Source: Pseudoflavonifractor_A sp022772585 (GTDB lineage Bacteria > Bacillota > Clostridia > Oscillospirales > Oscillospiraceae). Taken from it: 53,482 bases of DNA. Both the position numbers and the translations under genes were made by a program. The number at the start of each line of letters is the position of its first letter. Positions within the stretch are counted from its first letter, which is position 1. This document shows, piece by piece, positions 16,667 to 25,399 of the stretch. The stretch spans positions 1-53,482 of the forward strand of contig NZ_JBQHUB010000019.1 of assembly GCF_052065415.1 (NCBI RefSeq). The letters are read 5' to 3'. The notes beneath the pieces are model-generated. The model was given only the letters and a program-made list of their open reading frames with translations, did no database searches and was not told where the DNA came from.

Positions 16667-18872
16667 CCTTTGCGCCCCCGTTTCTCGGTCTGCGGTCATT
16701 TCTCCGGGTACCGGAACGCCCCTTTAACTGCTGTACCGTGGCGGAAGAAGCAGCCTTTTTCCCGCCGGACGCACCTGTGCCGGTCGTAGTGGACTTGGAG
16801 CCAGCTGCCTGATTCCGGGATGTCTGCCGTGCCTGTCCACCCTTATCCGTAAGCGAGGCCATTCCTGCCATGCCGGTCCGGGTTGCCGGGCTTGCCGCCC
16901 TGGGTGCGGCCCTGGTACCACTCACCGGACGTTCCTGCCGTGCCGTAGGTGTATGGCCCTCTGTATAAGAACCACTACCCGTCTGCCGGCCATTCCTGCC
17001 GTGCCGTTCACCGCCGGAGGTCTGCCGCACCTCACCGGCAGGCACAGCTGCGCCGGGGGTTGGCCTGGCAGGGGCCGTCTTGGCGCCCGTAGTGGTGATG
17101 GAAGCTGCGCTCTGCCCAGAAGGTGCCGCTGCTACCGCACCGCTTCGTGCGGGCGGCGCATCTGGGCGGCTCGTATAACGCGTCACGCCGGGAGCACCCG
17201 CAGCCGCACTTTTTCCCTGCGCTGCCGGAGACTGACGACGCTCCGTATGTTTTGACTGGTCTGCTGTGCCCGGGCCGCTGCGCGCTTGGCCGGGCTGACC
17301 CACGGAAATGCTGTTTTGCTCAGACGCCGTTACACGGCTGTCCACGCGGCCCCCGCTTACCCGCTGCGTGGTCACAGATGTAAACCGGGAGGACTGAGCA
17401 GGTGCTGTTCCTGCCATGCCATCACCAGAAACCGCACCTGTGCGAATACCGGTGACACCGGACTTCGGCGAACCCGTTCCTGCCACGCCGGCGCGCATAC
17501 CTGCTGCGGCGTCCGGAGCGCGCTCAACATCCGGTGTCCGGCCTGTTCCTGCCGCAGCGGTACGGGACTGCACCCATGTTGCTCCAGTCCCAGCTCCGGG
17601 AGTCTTGCTGCCTGCCGCTCCGCCTTGGGCACCGCTCACGAACGAAGCACCCCTGCGGGAACCGGCAGCCACGGAGGAGCGACGGGTCGTACTATTTCTG
17701 AATGCGGAGCTGACCGTCGATTGACCGGTCACACCGCTTGTGGTCTGCTGCCGGGCATCTGTCTGCTGCCCGCCAAACTGCACTGTTGCGCCGCCCTGAG
17801 TCTGAGAGGATTGGGCGGTACTGGTTTGAGCGGTGTTCGTCTGCTGATTGTTCTGAGCCGCCCCCGCAGGCCGGGACGCCGTTCCCGCGGTGCCGCTGAA
17901 ATGCGCGCCTCCGGCCGCAGGACCGGTCCTGGGACCGGTGGGACCTCCGCCGCGCGGTGCCGCCTGACCGCCCCGTCCTTTGCTGCCGCCAATGGATTTT
18001 CCTGCCGACTTGACGATCTGCTGTGCCATCGTGCGGACGACTGCATAGGTCAGCATTCCGGGCAGGCCATGTCCGCCGAGCCTGTCTCCCGTGATAGCAG
18101 GATTTAGGCCGATACGGGTAATAATGGCGTCGGCCTTCTTTGCCACTTTCACAATGGCCATGATCAGCACCATCCACGGCAGAACATCAAGGCCGCTGGG
18201 AACGGTGGACACTACGGAGAGCAGCATTTTGAAAAATATCACATTGGTAACCATGAGCAGGCACATGCTGCCGAACATCCGGCACCAGCCTGTAAAAATC
18301 TCTGAAGTGTTCTTACTGCCGCCCATGGAAAAGGCCAGCGGCGCTGTAATCGTCAGCATGGCGAGAATCACATACCGCTCCGCGATCTCTAAAATCAGCC
18401 CAAAGACCTTGAACATGATAATGATGTCGAAAATGATTACCAACAGCCATGCGGCGGTCAGCGCGCCAAAGACACTTTCATCCACCAGCGCCACATTGAC
18501 CGCGTCCGGGATCTCCAGCAGGTCAATAATGTTTGACGTGAGATTCAATCCTATCTCGCATATCTGCGGGCTGGCGAGCAGCAAAAACGCAAAGACGAAG
18601 GTCCTTGCAAACAGGATTTTAGGGTCTTCTCCCTCAAAGCCAAGGCCCGACGCCATGCTTTTGAGCGCCTGGAATACCAGGTTGCCGATCAGCAGCGCCC
18701 AGCCCACGGCCAGAAGGATCTGCATAATGTCGCCGATGACGGGGACATGGGTTTTCAAGTAAGCAAAATCCAGGCTCATAATATCCAGCAGAGCTGAGGA
18801 GAAGTATTGCCAGCACTCCAGTGTCAGGCTATACGCCCATTCCATAAACCCCTGAAAGATCAGCTCAAGCAA
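16656..18872 (-). CDS. VirB6/TrbL-like polytopic T4SS protein with long low-complexity tail
   Basis: 738 residues. The first 290 or so hold about six membrane segments (for example MQILLAVGWALLIGNLVFQAL and TAAWLLVIIFDIIIMFKVFGLIL). The remaining 440 or so are almost entirely Gly, Ala, Thr, Ser, Arg and Gln without predicted folds. Hydrophobic layout and position match VirB6/TrbL channel proteins of Gram-positive systems. The tail is unusually long and compositionally extreme and probably lies on one side of the membrane as a flexible arm. It follows the pilin-like gene by 36 bp and overlaps the NlpC/P60 gene. Confidence 0.8.
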   Translation of the reverse strand: MLELIFQGFMEWAYSLTLECWQYFSSALLDIMSLDFAYLKTHVPVIGDIMQILLAVGWALLIGNLVFQALKSMASGLGFEGEDPKILFARTFVFAFLLLASPQICEIGLNLTSNIIDLLEIPDAVNVALVDESVFGALTAAWLLVIIFDIIIMFKVFGLILEIAERYVILAMLTITAPLAFSMGGSKNTSEIFTGWCRMFGSMCLLMVTNVIFFKMLLSVVSTVPSGLDVLPWMVLIMAIVKVAKKADAIITRIGLNPAITGDRLGGHGLPGMLTYAVVRTMAQQIVKSAGKSIGGSKGRGGQAAPRGGGPTGPRTGPAAGGAHFSGTAGTASRPAGAAQNNQQTNTAQTSTAQSSQTQGGATVQFGGQQTDARQQTTSGVTGQSTVSSAFRNSTTRRSSVAAGSRRGASFVSGAQGGAAGSKTPGAGTGATWVQSRTAAAGTGRTPDVERAPDAAAGMRAGVAGTGSPKSGVTGIRTGAVSGDGMAGTAPAQSSRFTSVTTQRVSGGRVDSRVTASEQNSISVGQPGQARSGPGTADQSKHTERRQSPAAQGKSAAAGAPGVTRYTSRPDAPPARSGAVAAAPSGQSAASITTTGAKTAPARPTPGAAVPAGEVRQTSGGERHGRNGRQTGSGSYTEGHTPTARQERPVSGTRAAPRAASPATRTGMAGMASLTDKGGQARQTSRNQAAGSKSTTTGTGASGGKKAASSATVQQLKGRSGTRRNDRRPRNGGAKDGK

Positions 18873-18908
18873 ACGCGGACACCTCCTCTCCGCCAGAGCT
18901 GTCTTTCA

Positions 18909-19280
18909 TCACGGAGTCAGCGTGGCCAGGCCGCTGAACAGCGGAGCGACATATGCGATAAAGGCGCCGATGCCGTTGATGATGGCCCAGGCGATCCAGA
19001 TTCGCTTCAGCCAGTCCCAGGCCTGATCCACTTTGTGCTGGTTGTTGGAGAGTTTGGCTCCGATGACCGCTACGGCGGACATGAGGCCGGCGAGTACCGT
19101 GCTGATTCCCACGATCTTCGTGTAGACGTCCACAATGATCCGATTCGCCACCGTCCACATGTCATCCACGGCAAAGGCAGGAACCGTCAATACGGTTAGG
19201 GTGAGAACAACAAGCATGACCTGAACATACATCCGGGGCATATGGGAGCCAAGCCGCTCCCAAAACTGTTTCTTTTTCAT
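18909..19280 (-). CDS. VirB2/TrbC-like small membrane protein
   Basis: 123 residues from MKKKQFWERLGS, chosen because AAGGAGG lies nine bases upstream. A signal-like hydrophobic segment ends in VPAFAVDD (about residues 22-40), followed by two further membrane spans (IVGISTVLAGLMSAVAVIGA and IWIAWAIINGIGAFIAYVAPLF) separated by a charged loop. This two-span, signal-bearing layout at the head of the secretion operon matches VirB2/TrbC-type pilin subunits. It is the first gene after a terminator-antiterminator arrangement, so its expression may set that of the whole operon. Confidence 0.7.
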   Translation of the reverse strand: MKKKQFWERLGSHMPRMYVQVMLVVLTLTVLTVPAFAVDDMWTVANRIIVDVYTKIVGISTVLAGLMSAVAVIGAKLSNNQHKVDQAWDWLKRIWIAWAIINGIGAFIAYVAPLFSGLATLTP

Positions 19281-19303
19281 AAGGCAATTCCTCCTTGGGC
19301 ACG

Positions 19304-19377
19304 AAAAAAGAACGGCTGTACCGTTCATTTTTCTGCTCATGGAGGGCAAGCCCATCTCAAAGCATAAGCGTACAGCC
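19304..19377 (-). promoter_or_regulatory. Candidate attenuator ahead of the secretion operon
   Basis: On the minus strand a terminator hairpin GAACGG-TACAG-CCGTTC is followed by TTTTTT, 20 bases before the pilin-like gene's ribosome binding site. GTACAGCC, which forms its loop and right arm, is exactly complementary to GGCTGTAC at 19377-19370 upstream. The two pairings exclude each other, as in transcription attenuation. The upstream arm lies inside a short reading frame listed separately. Confidence 0.5.
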
Positions 19378-19390
19378 GCTCCATATCCAT
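19337..19390 (-). CDS. Possible leader peptide MDMERLYAYALRWACPP
   Basis: Seventeen codons ending in TGA, covering the segment able to pair with the terminator. Ribosome position on this frame could decide which hairpin forms. No good Shine-Dalgarno sequence precedes the ATG, which weakens the call. No run of a single regulatory codon is present, so if real it would not be a classical amino-acid attenuator. Confidence 0.3.
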   Translation of the reverse strand: MDMERLYAYALRWACPP

Positions 19391-19411
19391 TTTGTTGTAC
19401 GCTGAAAAGGG

Positions 19412-19440
19412 TGTGAGCTGCCCTAATAGGGCAGCTCACA
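19412..19440 (-). terminator. Perfect hairpin after the adhesin gene
   Basis: Thirteen-bp perfect stem TGTGAGCTGCCCT (19412-19424) / AGGGCAGCTCACA (19428-19440) with a three-base loop, ten bases past the adhesin stop. Only a weak CCCTTTTC follows on the minus strand, so termination may be partial or it may protect the adhesin mRNA 3' end. Confidence 0.5.
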
Positions 19441-19449
19441 GCTGAAGGT

Positions 19450-22400
19450 TTAATAACCTGTCTTAGGCAGGGTGGGGGTATTGCCGAGCTTACGGATAAT
19501 TGTCACCCAGTTGGCCTGAGCGGTCTGCCAGGTACCCTGGTATTTGCCGCCCACATCGGCACGGTTGACCATCTGATAGCCGTTGACGGCGGTGCCGTTC
19601 ACCATCACACTCAAGGTAGGGCCGGTCACAGACTGGAAGCCAACCGGCACGGTGCCGAAGTCAAAGTAGATGTCCGTCACCACCTCGCCTGCCTGCATGG
19701 GGATGGCGTTGAGTGCAAAGGAGTAGTTGTTGCTGGTCAGCAGGTTGGATGCCAGCACCTGGTAGTTGGCGGAATAGTTGGTCTTATACAGAATCCGATA
19801 GTTGAGACGGGCGCTGTAAGTGCCTGTGGTAAGGACGGTGGCCCGGGCCACATCGGTGGGGATCCGGTCATGCCAGAAGAAGTTTTCCAGAGGCACATTG
19901 GAGGTATTGGCAACCGTGATATTATAGCGCATCTGGCTGCCGGCCAGCACCTCAGCATTGCCCCGCTTGGTAATGGAAACGCCCAGGGAGGCAGGCTTAT
20001 CGTAGGCGGACAGCTTGATGATCTGCCCGGCATACTCCAGCGTCACATCATGAACGGTGGAATCCACCTGCCAGTACGCGGGTGCTGTGACCTCCCGGAT
20101 CTGATAGCGGGTCAGGGGCAGGGGCTTACTGGCAGCGACGCCCCGAGCGTCTGTGGTGATGTAGTCTACCACCTTGCCGGACCGGGCGTTGATGATCTCA
20201 TAGACGGCGCCCTGCAGCGGCGTACCAGGCGCCGTTCCGGTGACCGTGTTGTACTCTGCAGCATACTTGTAAATCTGGATCTGGCCGGTCACAGCAGTAT
20301 TTTCCCATACGATCTCCACGGTCTTGCCGGGCTTCACATTGACGGTCTTATACTCCTTGTCCAGAATATAGCCGTCCGCAGCCTCCAGCTCCCGCAGATA
20401 AAAACGGCCGCTGAGTCCGCCGGGAATATCGTCGATGTAGATGTATCCCTCATCGTCCGTGGTGTATTCCCCGATGGGCTTTTTATTGCTGTCATACAGG
20501 ACGAACTTGACACCGTAGATGCCCTCCTCAGTCCGGCTGTCGATCTTGTGGATGATAATGCCGCTGAGCTTTCGGTTGGTCACAGTGATTGGCGGACAGA
20601 CGCCGTCTTTTACGGTGAAGTAATGCGGTGTGCTGTCCAGTCTGAACTCTTTGTTGGCCACCACCTCGACTGCGTAATAGCTGCCATCTTCCAAGGTGAC
20701 GAATACTCTGCCGTTGGAGTCGGTAGTCACGGTGTCCACCAGAGCGTCATCGCCAACCCTGCGGATCTCAAAAGTGGTATTGGGGATTCGCTCATCACGG
20801 TCTGCCTCATTGACTTTGATGATCTCCGCTCCGCCCACAGGCTGGTTGTAGAAATAGAGGCTCTGCATGTCCTCCGGGTTTACGACAACAGTCTGCGTCC
20901 GGGTATTCTCGTCAATGGTGTACCCCGGGATACTGGATACCTCGGTGACGACCAGCGTACCTGTGACACCTTTGAGAATGATCTGTCCGTTCTCATCCGT
21001 GTAATAGAGGCCGTTGCTGCTGATCTTCCCATCTTCGTCGGGTACGAACTCACCCGTCGCGGTGGTGATCTTGAAGGTCACGCCCTCAAGCGGTGTTTTC
21101 CGGTCCTGAGAACTGAGCTTGTTGATGATCAAAGCACCCTGGCGCTTGTTCCAGAAGGTCAGATTCTGTACCTCGCCGGCCTTGATCAGAATGTCCTGGG
21201 GCGTGCCGTCCAGTACGAACCCGTCCACTGTTTTGATTTCACGGGCGATGACGGTGGTGCCGGGTTCCAATCCGGTGAGGACGATCTCGCCCGCCTTGTC
21301 GGTATAATAGACGCCGTCATCCGGTCCCACAGCGGCGCCGCTGCCATCTGTCACCTTGAAACAGACCCCGGCCAGCGGTTCATTCTCGGTCCCTGAGATA
21401 TACTTATGGATGATGAGGGTAGAGCTGGGCTCGTTGTCGAAGGTCAGGCTGTTGGGGACCCCGCTTTTCACCACAATGGTTTGGGGCATCGTATCCTTGA
21501 TGTACCCGGTCGGGGCCTTGTCCTCCGACACGATGACGGTGGAATTGGGCTGGAGCCCGGTGACGGTCACAGTGCCGTCAGACCCGGTGATATAGTGGCC
21601 GTTGTTGGGGCCAATCGGCGTCCCGGTGCTGTCATTCACGATAAATTCCGCATTGGCGAGCAATTTTTTCGTGACGGCGTCCCGCTTCAAAATGGTAAGG
21701 TTGCAGAGGGGCTTGTCATAAAAGACAAGCTGGGAAGCCTCACCTGCCTGAACGGTGATGGTCTGGGGGGTGCTGTCCAGTGCGTAGCCCTCCGGAGCCC
21801 GGATTTCCTTTGCCACGACGGTGGTGCCGGCAGGCAGCTTGGGGAGCTGGATGGAGCCGGATTTATCCGTGGTGAACTCACCGTTGGAAGTACCGATGAA
21901 GGTTCCCTTATCGTCGGTCACCAGGAAAGTGGCGCCCTCCAACGGCGTTTTATTGGCGTCATCCGCCAGCTTTTTGATCAAAACGGAGCCGTAGGGCAGG
22001 TTCCCGAACCGCAGCGTCACAACGTCCTGTTCCTTGCCGGTCAGCAGGGCTGTCTGCGGCGCTGTGTCAATGGAGTAATAGGGACTTGACTTGGTCTCCT
22101 CGACGACATAGGTGCCAGCTTTGCAGCCGGTGATCACGATGGTTCCATTTTCTGATGTGGTGTAGGTGCCGATCACCGTGCCGCCGGTGCCGGAGGTGCC
22201 GCCCAGGTATCGCACGGTGAATTCGGCGCCCTGGAGCGCGGCCCCCGTCTTTTCGTCGTACTTGAAAATGACCAATGCGCTGAGAGGACGGTTCTCCCAG
22301 ATCTTGACCGCGTTTTCATTGCCGGCGAGGTAGAACTCCTGGGTCGGCTCATCCGCAGGTGCGAAGCCCACTGCCGGAGCTTCCTCCGTCACCTTGTACC

Positions 22401-24153
22401 AGCCACGGTCGAGCGCGTCGCCCGTCAGAATGATCTCGCCGTTTTCATCGGTATAGTATGTGCCGAGGTCGTTCAGCTCACCGGTGGTGGTATTGTCGGA
22501 TGCCCACCAGATACGGAATTTGGTGTTGGGAATAGGGTCCTTGGTGATCTCACATCGCTTGATGATTTTCAACGAAGGCTTGACCGCGTTGAAGAACGTC
22601 ACGGTCCTGGTCTCACCGGGACCCAGTGCGATCTCCTGGGGGATGTCACAGAGGATCACATCGGAGGGCACATTGATTTCCGTGATTTTATAGCTGCCCA
22701 CGGGGATAGAATCCAGGAAGATGCGGCCCTTGCTGTCCGTGGTGGCCGTTGTGCTGTAGCTGCCGTCGATCTGCTCGATTTTGTAGGTCACATGAGCGAT
22801 GGGGTCTCCATTGGCGATATTTTTCTTGAGGATCTCCAAGCCAGGCTTCTGATAGTTGGTAAAACTGGCCTCCACTGTTCCGGCTCCGGCCAGCAGAGCG
22901 ATGTCCTGATGGGTGCCGGTCTTGATGTAAGGCTCCTCGACCGACTGCTCGGTGATCCGGTAGACGCCCGGCTGGAGGTCCTGGAGGACCTTCTCTCCAT
23001 CTACGGTAACGGTGGTGGAGTAGTTGCCGGTCAGGGATTCCACCAGGAAGGTGGCCTTGACCTTCGCATAGGTCTGCGCGTCGGATTTCGTGATTTTCAG
23101 GCTGGGCAGTGCATGATTCTCTGCTGTTACAGTGTACTGCTTATCTCCATCCGTAGTGTCTACATATACACTGATGGGCGTGTGGTCACAGCAGAACCCG
23201 TCGGGGGCGTCCGTTTCCACGAAGCTCCACAGGCCTTTGGTGACATCGTTGACCTCAATGATGCCCTGGCTGTTCGTCACATCACTGCCGACGATCTGAC
23301 CGTCACGGTAAATCAGGAACCTGGCCCCCGCAAGGCCGCGGGTAGTACCAGCCTCAACCTTTTTCAATGTAATATCAGCATCGCCGGCAGGGGGCTCTTC
23401 AGGAGTACCTGCCTCAGCCGGAGTTACCACCAGTTTACGGGGAGCGTAGTAGTTGAAGAAAGACTGCCGGCCCTGCACGCTGGATCTGGCATAGACCGCC
23501 CACTTCGCACTGTCATCTTCCACAACAGTGGCCACTTTGCCCTGGGCGGCGTATTCTTCGATCTGCTTCTGGAATGCGGCATCTTCATTCGCCTTCTGGC
23601 CCAGCATCCAGTCGATATAACCGAGGTAGGTCTCATAGGTGTCGGCGTTCGCGAAGCCGCCGGCGTCAATGTCGCCATCACCGCCACCTTTGTAAGTCTG
23701 ATTGTCCCAGATGTACGTCTGGAGCGCCATGAAGAGACTGCCCGGGATCTCACCCTTGTAGTCTACAATGTAGGTCATCATCCACTTGGCATTCTCCAGC
23801 TGCTGGGCGTCCAGCTCACCGAGGCCGCTCAGTGCAAGGGCGTTTTTCAGCACTTCATCCGCGTCCGCGCCGGTGGCAGAGGTATAGGTATAGCTGTTGA
23901 GGAACGACTCTGTCCCCCAGCGATACCCATAGCCGCGGTCGCAGCAATAGAGCATTTTCCCGGCTGCCATGGGAGGCCGGTAGCTGTACGGGGTCCCATC
24001 TGTCAGCAGGCGGGTGGTCCAGTAATTACTGTTGGTGGTCGCTTTGATACCAGTTCCTGTACTGGTTGCGGCGAACGCTGTTGTAGGAAGCAGCGTCAGG
24101 ACCGTCACCAGCACCAGAAGAACTGATAACAAACGATTCTTGATGTGTTTCAT
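19450..24153 (-). CDS. Giant thioester/Cna-B surface adhesin ending in LPKTGY
   Basis: 1567 residues. Signal peptide about 1-28. A thioester-type head (about 35-235) has Cys70/Cys71 in LYCCDRGY and Gln145 in ALQTYIWD, the usual Cys-Gln pair. A short linker, TPEEPPAGDAD, follows. About twelve Cna-B/SpaA-type repeats of 85-100 residues (about 258-1400) show Lys near each repeat start and Glu in motifs such as KEIRAPEGY, so internal isopeptide bonds are likely. A final DUF11-like domain precedes LPKTGY at the very C-terminus. No hydrophobic segment or basic tail follows the sorting motif, which is unusual. AAAGGAG precedes the ATG. Likely role: mating-pair or host-surface adhesion, linked to the adjacent sortase. 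Confidence 0.85.
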   Translation of the reverse strand: MKHIKNRLLSVLLVLVTVLTLLPTTAFAATSTGTGIKATTNSNYWTTRLLTDGTPYSYRPPMAAGKMLYCCDRGYGYRWGTESFLNSYTYTSATGADADEVLKNALALSGLGELDAQQLENAKWMMTYIVDYKGEIPGSLFMALQTYIWDNQTYKGGGDGDIDAGGFANADTYETYLGYIDWMLGQKANEDAAFQKQIEEYAAQGKVATVVEDDSAKWAVYARSSVQGRQSFFNYYAPRKLVVTPAEAGTPEEPPAGDADITLKKVEAGTTRGLAGARFLIYRDGQIVGSDVTNSQGIIEVNDVTKGLWSFVETDAPDGFCCDHTPISVYVDTTDGDKQYTVTAENHALPSLKITKSDAQTYAKVKATFLVESLTGNYSTTVTVDGEKVLQDLQPGVYRITEQSVEEPYIKTGTHQDIALLAGAGTVEASFTNYQKPGLEILKKNIANGDPIAHVTYKIEQIDGSYSTTATTDSKGRIFLDSIPVGSYKITEINVPSDVILCDIPQEIALGPGETRTVTFFNAVKPSLKIIKRCEITKDPIPNTKFRIWWASDNTTTGELNDLGTYYTDENGEIILTGDALDRGWYKVTEEAPAVGFAPADEPTQEFYLAGNENAVKIWENRPLSALVIFKYDEKTGAALQGAEFTVRYLGGTSGTGGTVIGTYTTSENGTIVITGCKAGTYVVEETKSSPYYSIDTAPQTALLTGKEQDVVTLRFGNLPYGSVLIKKLADDANKTPLEGATFLVTDDKGTFIGTSNGEFTTDKSGSIQLPKLPAGTTVVAKEIRAPEGYALDSTPQTITVQAGEASQLVFYDKPLCNLTILKRDAVTKKLLANAEFIVNDSTGTPIGPNNGHYITGSDGTVTVTGLQPNSTVIVSEDKAPTGYIKDTMPQTIVVKSGVPNSLTFDNEPSSTLIIHKYISGTENEPLAGVCFKVTDGSGAAVGPDDGVYYTDKAGEIVLTGLEPGTTVIAREIKTVDGFVLDGTPQDILIKAGEVQNLTFWNKRQGALIINKLSSQDRKTPLEGVTFKITTATGEFVPDEDGKISSNGLYYTDENGQIILKGVTGTLVVTEVSSIPGYTIDENTRTQTVVVNPEDMQSLYFYNQPVGGAEIIKVNEADRDERIPNTTFEIRRVGDDALVDTVTTDSNGRVFVTLEDGSYYAVEVVANKEFRLDSTPHYFTVKDGVCPPITVTNRKLSGIIIHKIDSRTEEGIYGVKFVLYDSNKKPIGEYTTDDEGYIYIDDIPGGLSGRFYLRELEAADGYILDKEYKTVNVKPGKTVEIVWENTAVTGQIQIYKYAAEYNTVTGTAPGTPLQGAVYEIINARSGKVVDYITTDARGVAASKPLPLTRYQIREVTAPAYWQVDSTVHDVTLEYAGQIIKLSAYDKPASLGVSITKRGNAEVLAGSQMRYNITVANTSNVPLENFFWHDRIPTDVARATVLTTGTYSARLNYRILYKTNYSANYQVLASNLLTSNNYSFALNAIPMQAGEVVTDIYFDFGTVPVGFQSVTGPTLSVMVNGTAVNGYQMVNRADVGGKYQGTWQTAQANWVTIIRKLGNTPTLPKTGY

Positions 24154-24181
24154 GTCAACACTCCTTTCCGGTCATAACAAA

Positions 24182-24210
24182 GAGACAGCTTGAGCGAATC
24201 AAGCTGTCTC
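24182..24210 (-). terminator. Hairpin between CAP-domain gene and adhesin
   Basis: Twelve-bp perfect stem GAGACAGCTTGA (24182-24193) / TCAAGCTGTCTC (24199-24210). On the minus strand it is followed by TTTGTTAT. It lies between the CAP-protein stop and the adhesin start, so it may terminate or reduce transcription into the adhesin. Confidence 0.6.
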
Positions 24211-24264
24211 CTTCAAAAATATGGGGTTCCGTTTTCAGGGGCAGGTCTGTCTGCCCCCAGGATC

Positions 24265-25044
24265 TTATGCCGCCGGCGCATCCACGCTTGTCACAGTGTA
24301 GCCGCTGCGGAGGAAAAGCTGCACACAGTACCAGCACTCAAGGCCGTTGCTGTCTACGCCCTTTGCGATGCCGACGCCAATGCTGCCGTACCGGCTGTCC
24401 GTCATGTTCTTCGCGTGGCTCGCGGAGTTAGACCATAGCTCCACGACCGTTTCAGCCAGTCCCTGGTTCTGCTGCTTGAGATACAGCAGAGGGATCTGAT
24501 GGATATTCTCGGCCACATACGGGCAGTCAGTCACCGTTGTATAGTTCCTGCCGTCAGGCCTTGTATGGGAATATACACCGGCTGCCGCCATCTCCTCCGC
24601 GCGGACCTGCGCAGCCTCCATCAGCTTCTCATTGCCCGTGAGGGAGGAGGCCCCCTTTTCTTTGCGAAGCGCATTGGTCAGGTCAACGATTTCCTGCTTC
24701 ACCGCATCCATGTCGATGTCCGCTTCCTCTGCCGGCCGCTCCTCCTTGGGGGAGGATTCTTCAAGCGCCGGGCCAACACCGGTGTAGGGATTTTGACTCT
24801 CCACCTGAACGGTACCCGTCTTGGTATTCCAAAAGACATTAAAGCCTACCGCTTCACCGATGTCCCTGAGCTTGCAGTAATTATTCCCGTTGATGTTATA
24901 GGCTTCGATCTCTACCTCCTTCCCATCGACAAAAATCCTGTGGTTGCTCTGTTCCGCCGTGAGTCCTGCTGCGTAGGCTGCGGTGCCTCCGAACAGGATC
25001 ATTCCTACAAGGATACCGGCGATAAAGTACAAACTGCGTTTCAT
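24265..25044 (-). CDS. Secreted CAP/SCP-domain protein with stalk-like N-terminal domain
   Basis: 259 residues. Signal or anchor segment about 1-25 (LYFIAGILVGMILFGGTAAYA). A copper-amine-oxidase-N-like/stalk domain follows at about 32-85 (RIFVDGKEVEIEAYNINGNNYCKLRDIGEAVGF). After an acidic linker comes a CAP domain (about 115-250) with NALRKEKG, YSHTRPDGRNYTT, WSNSASHAKNM and GVGIAKG. The CAP fold is common in secreted bacterial proteins of unclear activity. Ribosome binding site GGGAG. It follows the small 65-residue gene by a few bases and precedes the adhesin. Confidence 0.8.
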   Translation of the reverse strand: MKRSLYFIAGILVGMILFGGTAAYAAGLTAEQSNHRIFVDGKEVEIEAYNINGNNYCKLRDIGEAVGFNVFWNTKTGTVQVESQNPYTGVGPALEESSPKEERPAEEADIDMDAVKQEIVDLTNALRKEKGASSLTGNEKLMEAAQVRAEEMAAAGVYSHTRPDGRNYTTVTDCPYVAENIHQIPLLYLKQQNQGLAETVVELWSNSASHAKNMTDSRYGSIGVGIAKGVDSNGLECWYCVQLFLRSGYTVTSVDAPAA

Positions 25045-25048
25045 GGTA

Positions 25049-25246
25049 TCACGCTCCCTTCCTATACAGCGTGGTCGTCACGCTTGCCGTCATGCGGCGG
25101 CTGTCTTCATCAAAGGTACACTGCTCAAATTCATAGATGCCCAGCCGCTCCAGTTCGTTTGCCATTTCCACAGGAAGGTCAACGGTAATGTCCATGCGGA
25201 TCTTAACACTGTCATCCTTTTTCCTGCGGTCGAATTGCTGTATCAT
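25049..25246 (-). CDS. Small conserved protein upstream of the CAP gene
   Basis: About 65 residues from MIQQFDRRKKDDSVKIRMDITVD. This ATG has AAGGAAGG eight bases upstream, unlike the earlier in-frame ATG. The sequence is charged, with alternating beta-type segments (VKIRMDITVDLPVEMANELERLG and RMTASVTTTLY). No membrane span or known motif. First gene behind a recognisable promoter, tightly spaced to the CAP-domain gene. Function unknown. Confidence 0.55.
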   Translation of the reverse strand: MIQQFDRRKKDDSVKIRMDITVDLPVEMANELERLGIYEFEQCTFDEDSRRMTASVTTTLYRKGA

Positions 25247-25295
25247 TGCTGAAACCTTCCTTTCCATTCGATTTTCCCGTTGGGGTATTTTGAGC

Positions 25296-25322
25296 ATAAT
25301 ACAGGAAAGCGAACGCTGTCAA
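25296..25322 (-). promoter_or_regulatory. Promoter for the small protein/CAP/adhesin block
   Basis: TTGACA (25322-25317) and TATTAT (25301-25296) on the minus strand, 15 bp apart, about 50 bp before the start codon of the 65-residue protein. Both boxes are good; the spacer is slightly short. Confidence 0.45.
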
Positions 25323-25399
25323 AGGATTATTTGAATTCCCTACGGCGCCAAAAGTTTTGCCGCCTTTAATTCTGCCAAAACCGTTGCGCCGCAATGGAT

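Noticed and set aside
24154..24264. c-di-GMP riboswitch upstream of the adhesin
   Set aside because: Adhesin genes of related bacteria often have one, but this interval is short and holds only a simple terminator-like hairpin, with no conserved aptamer sequence.
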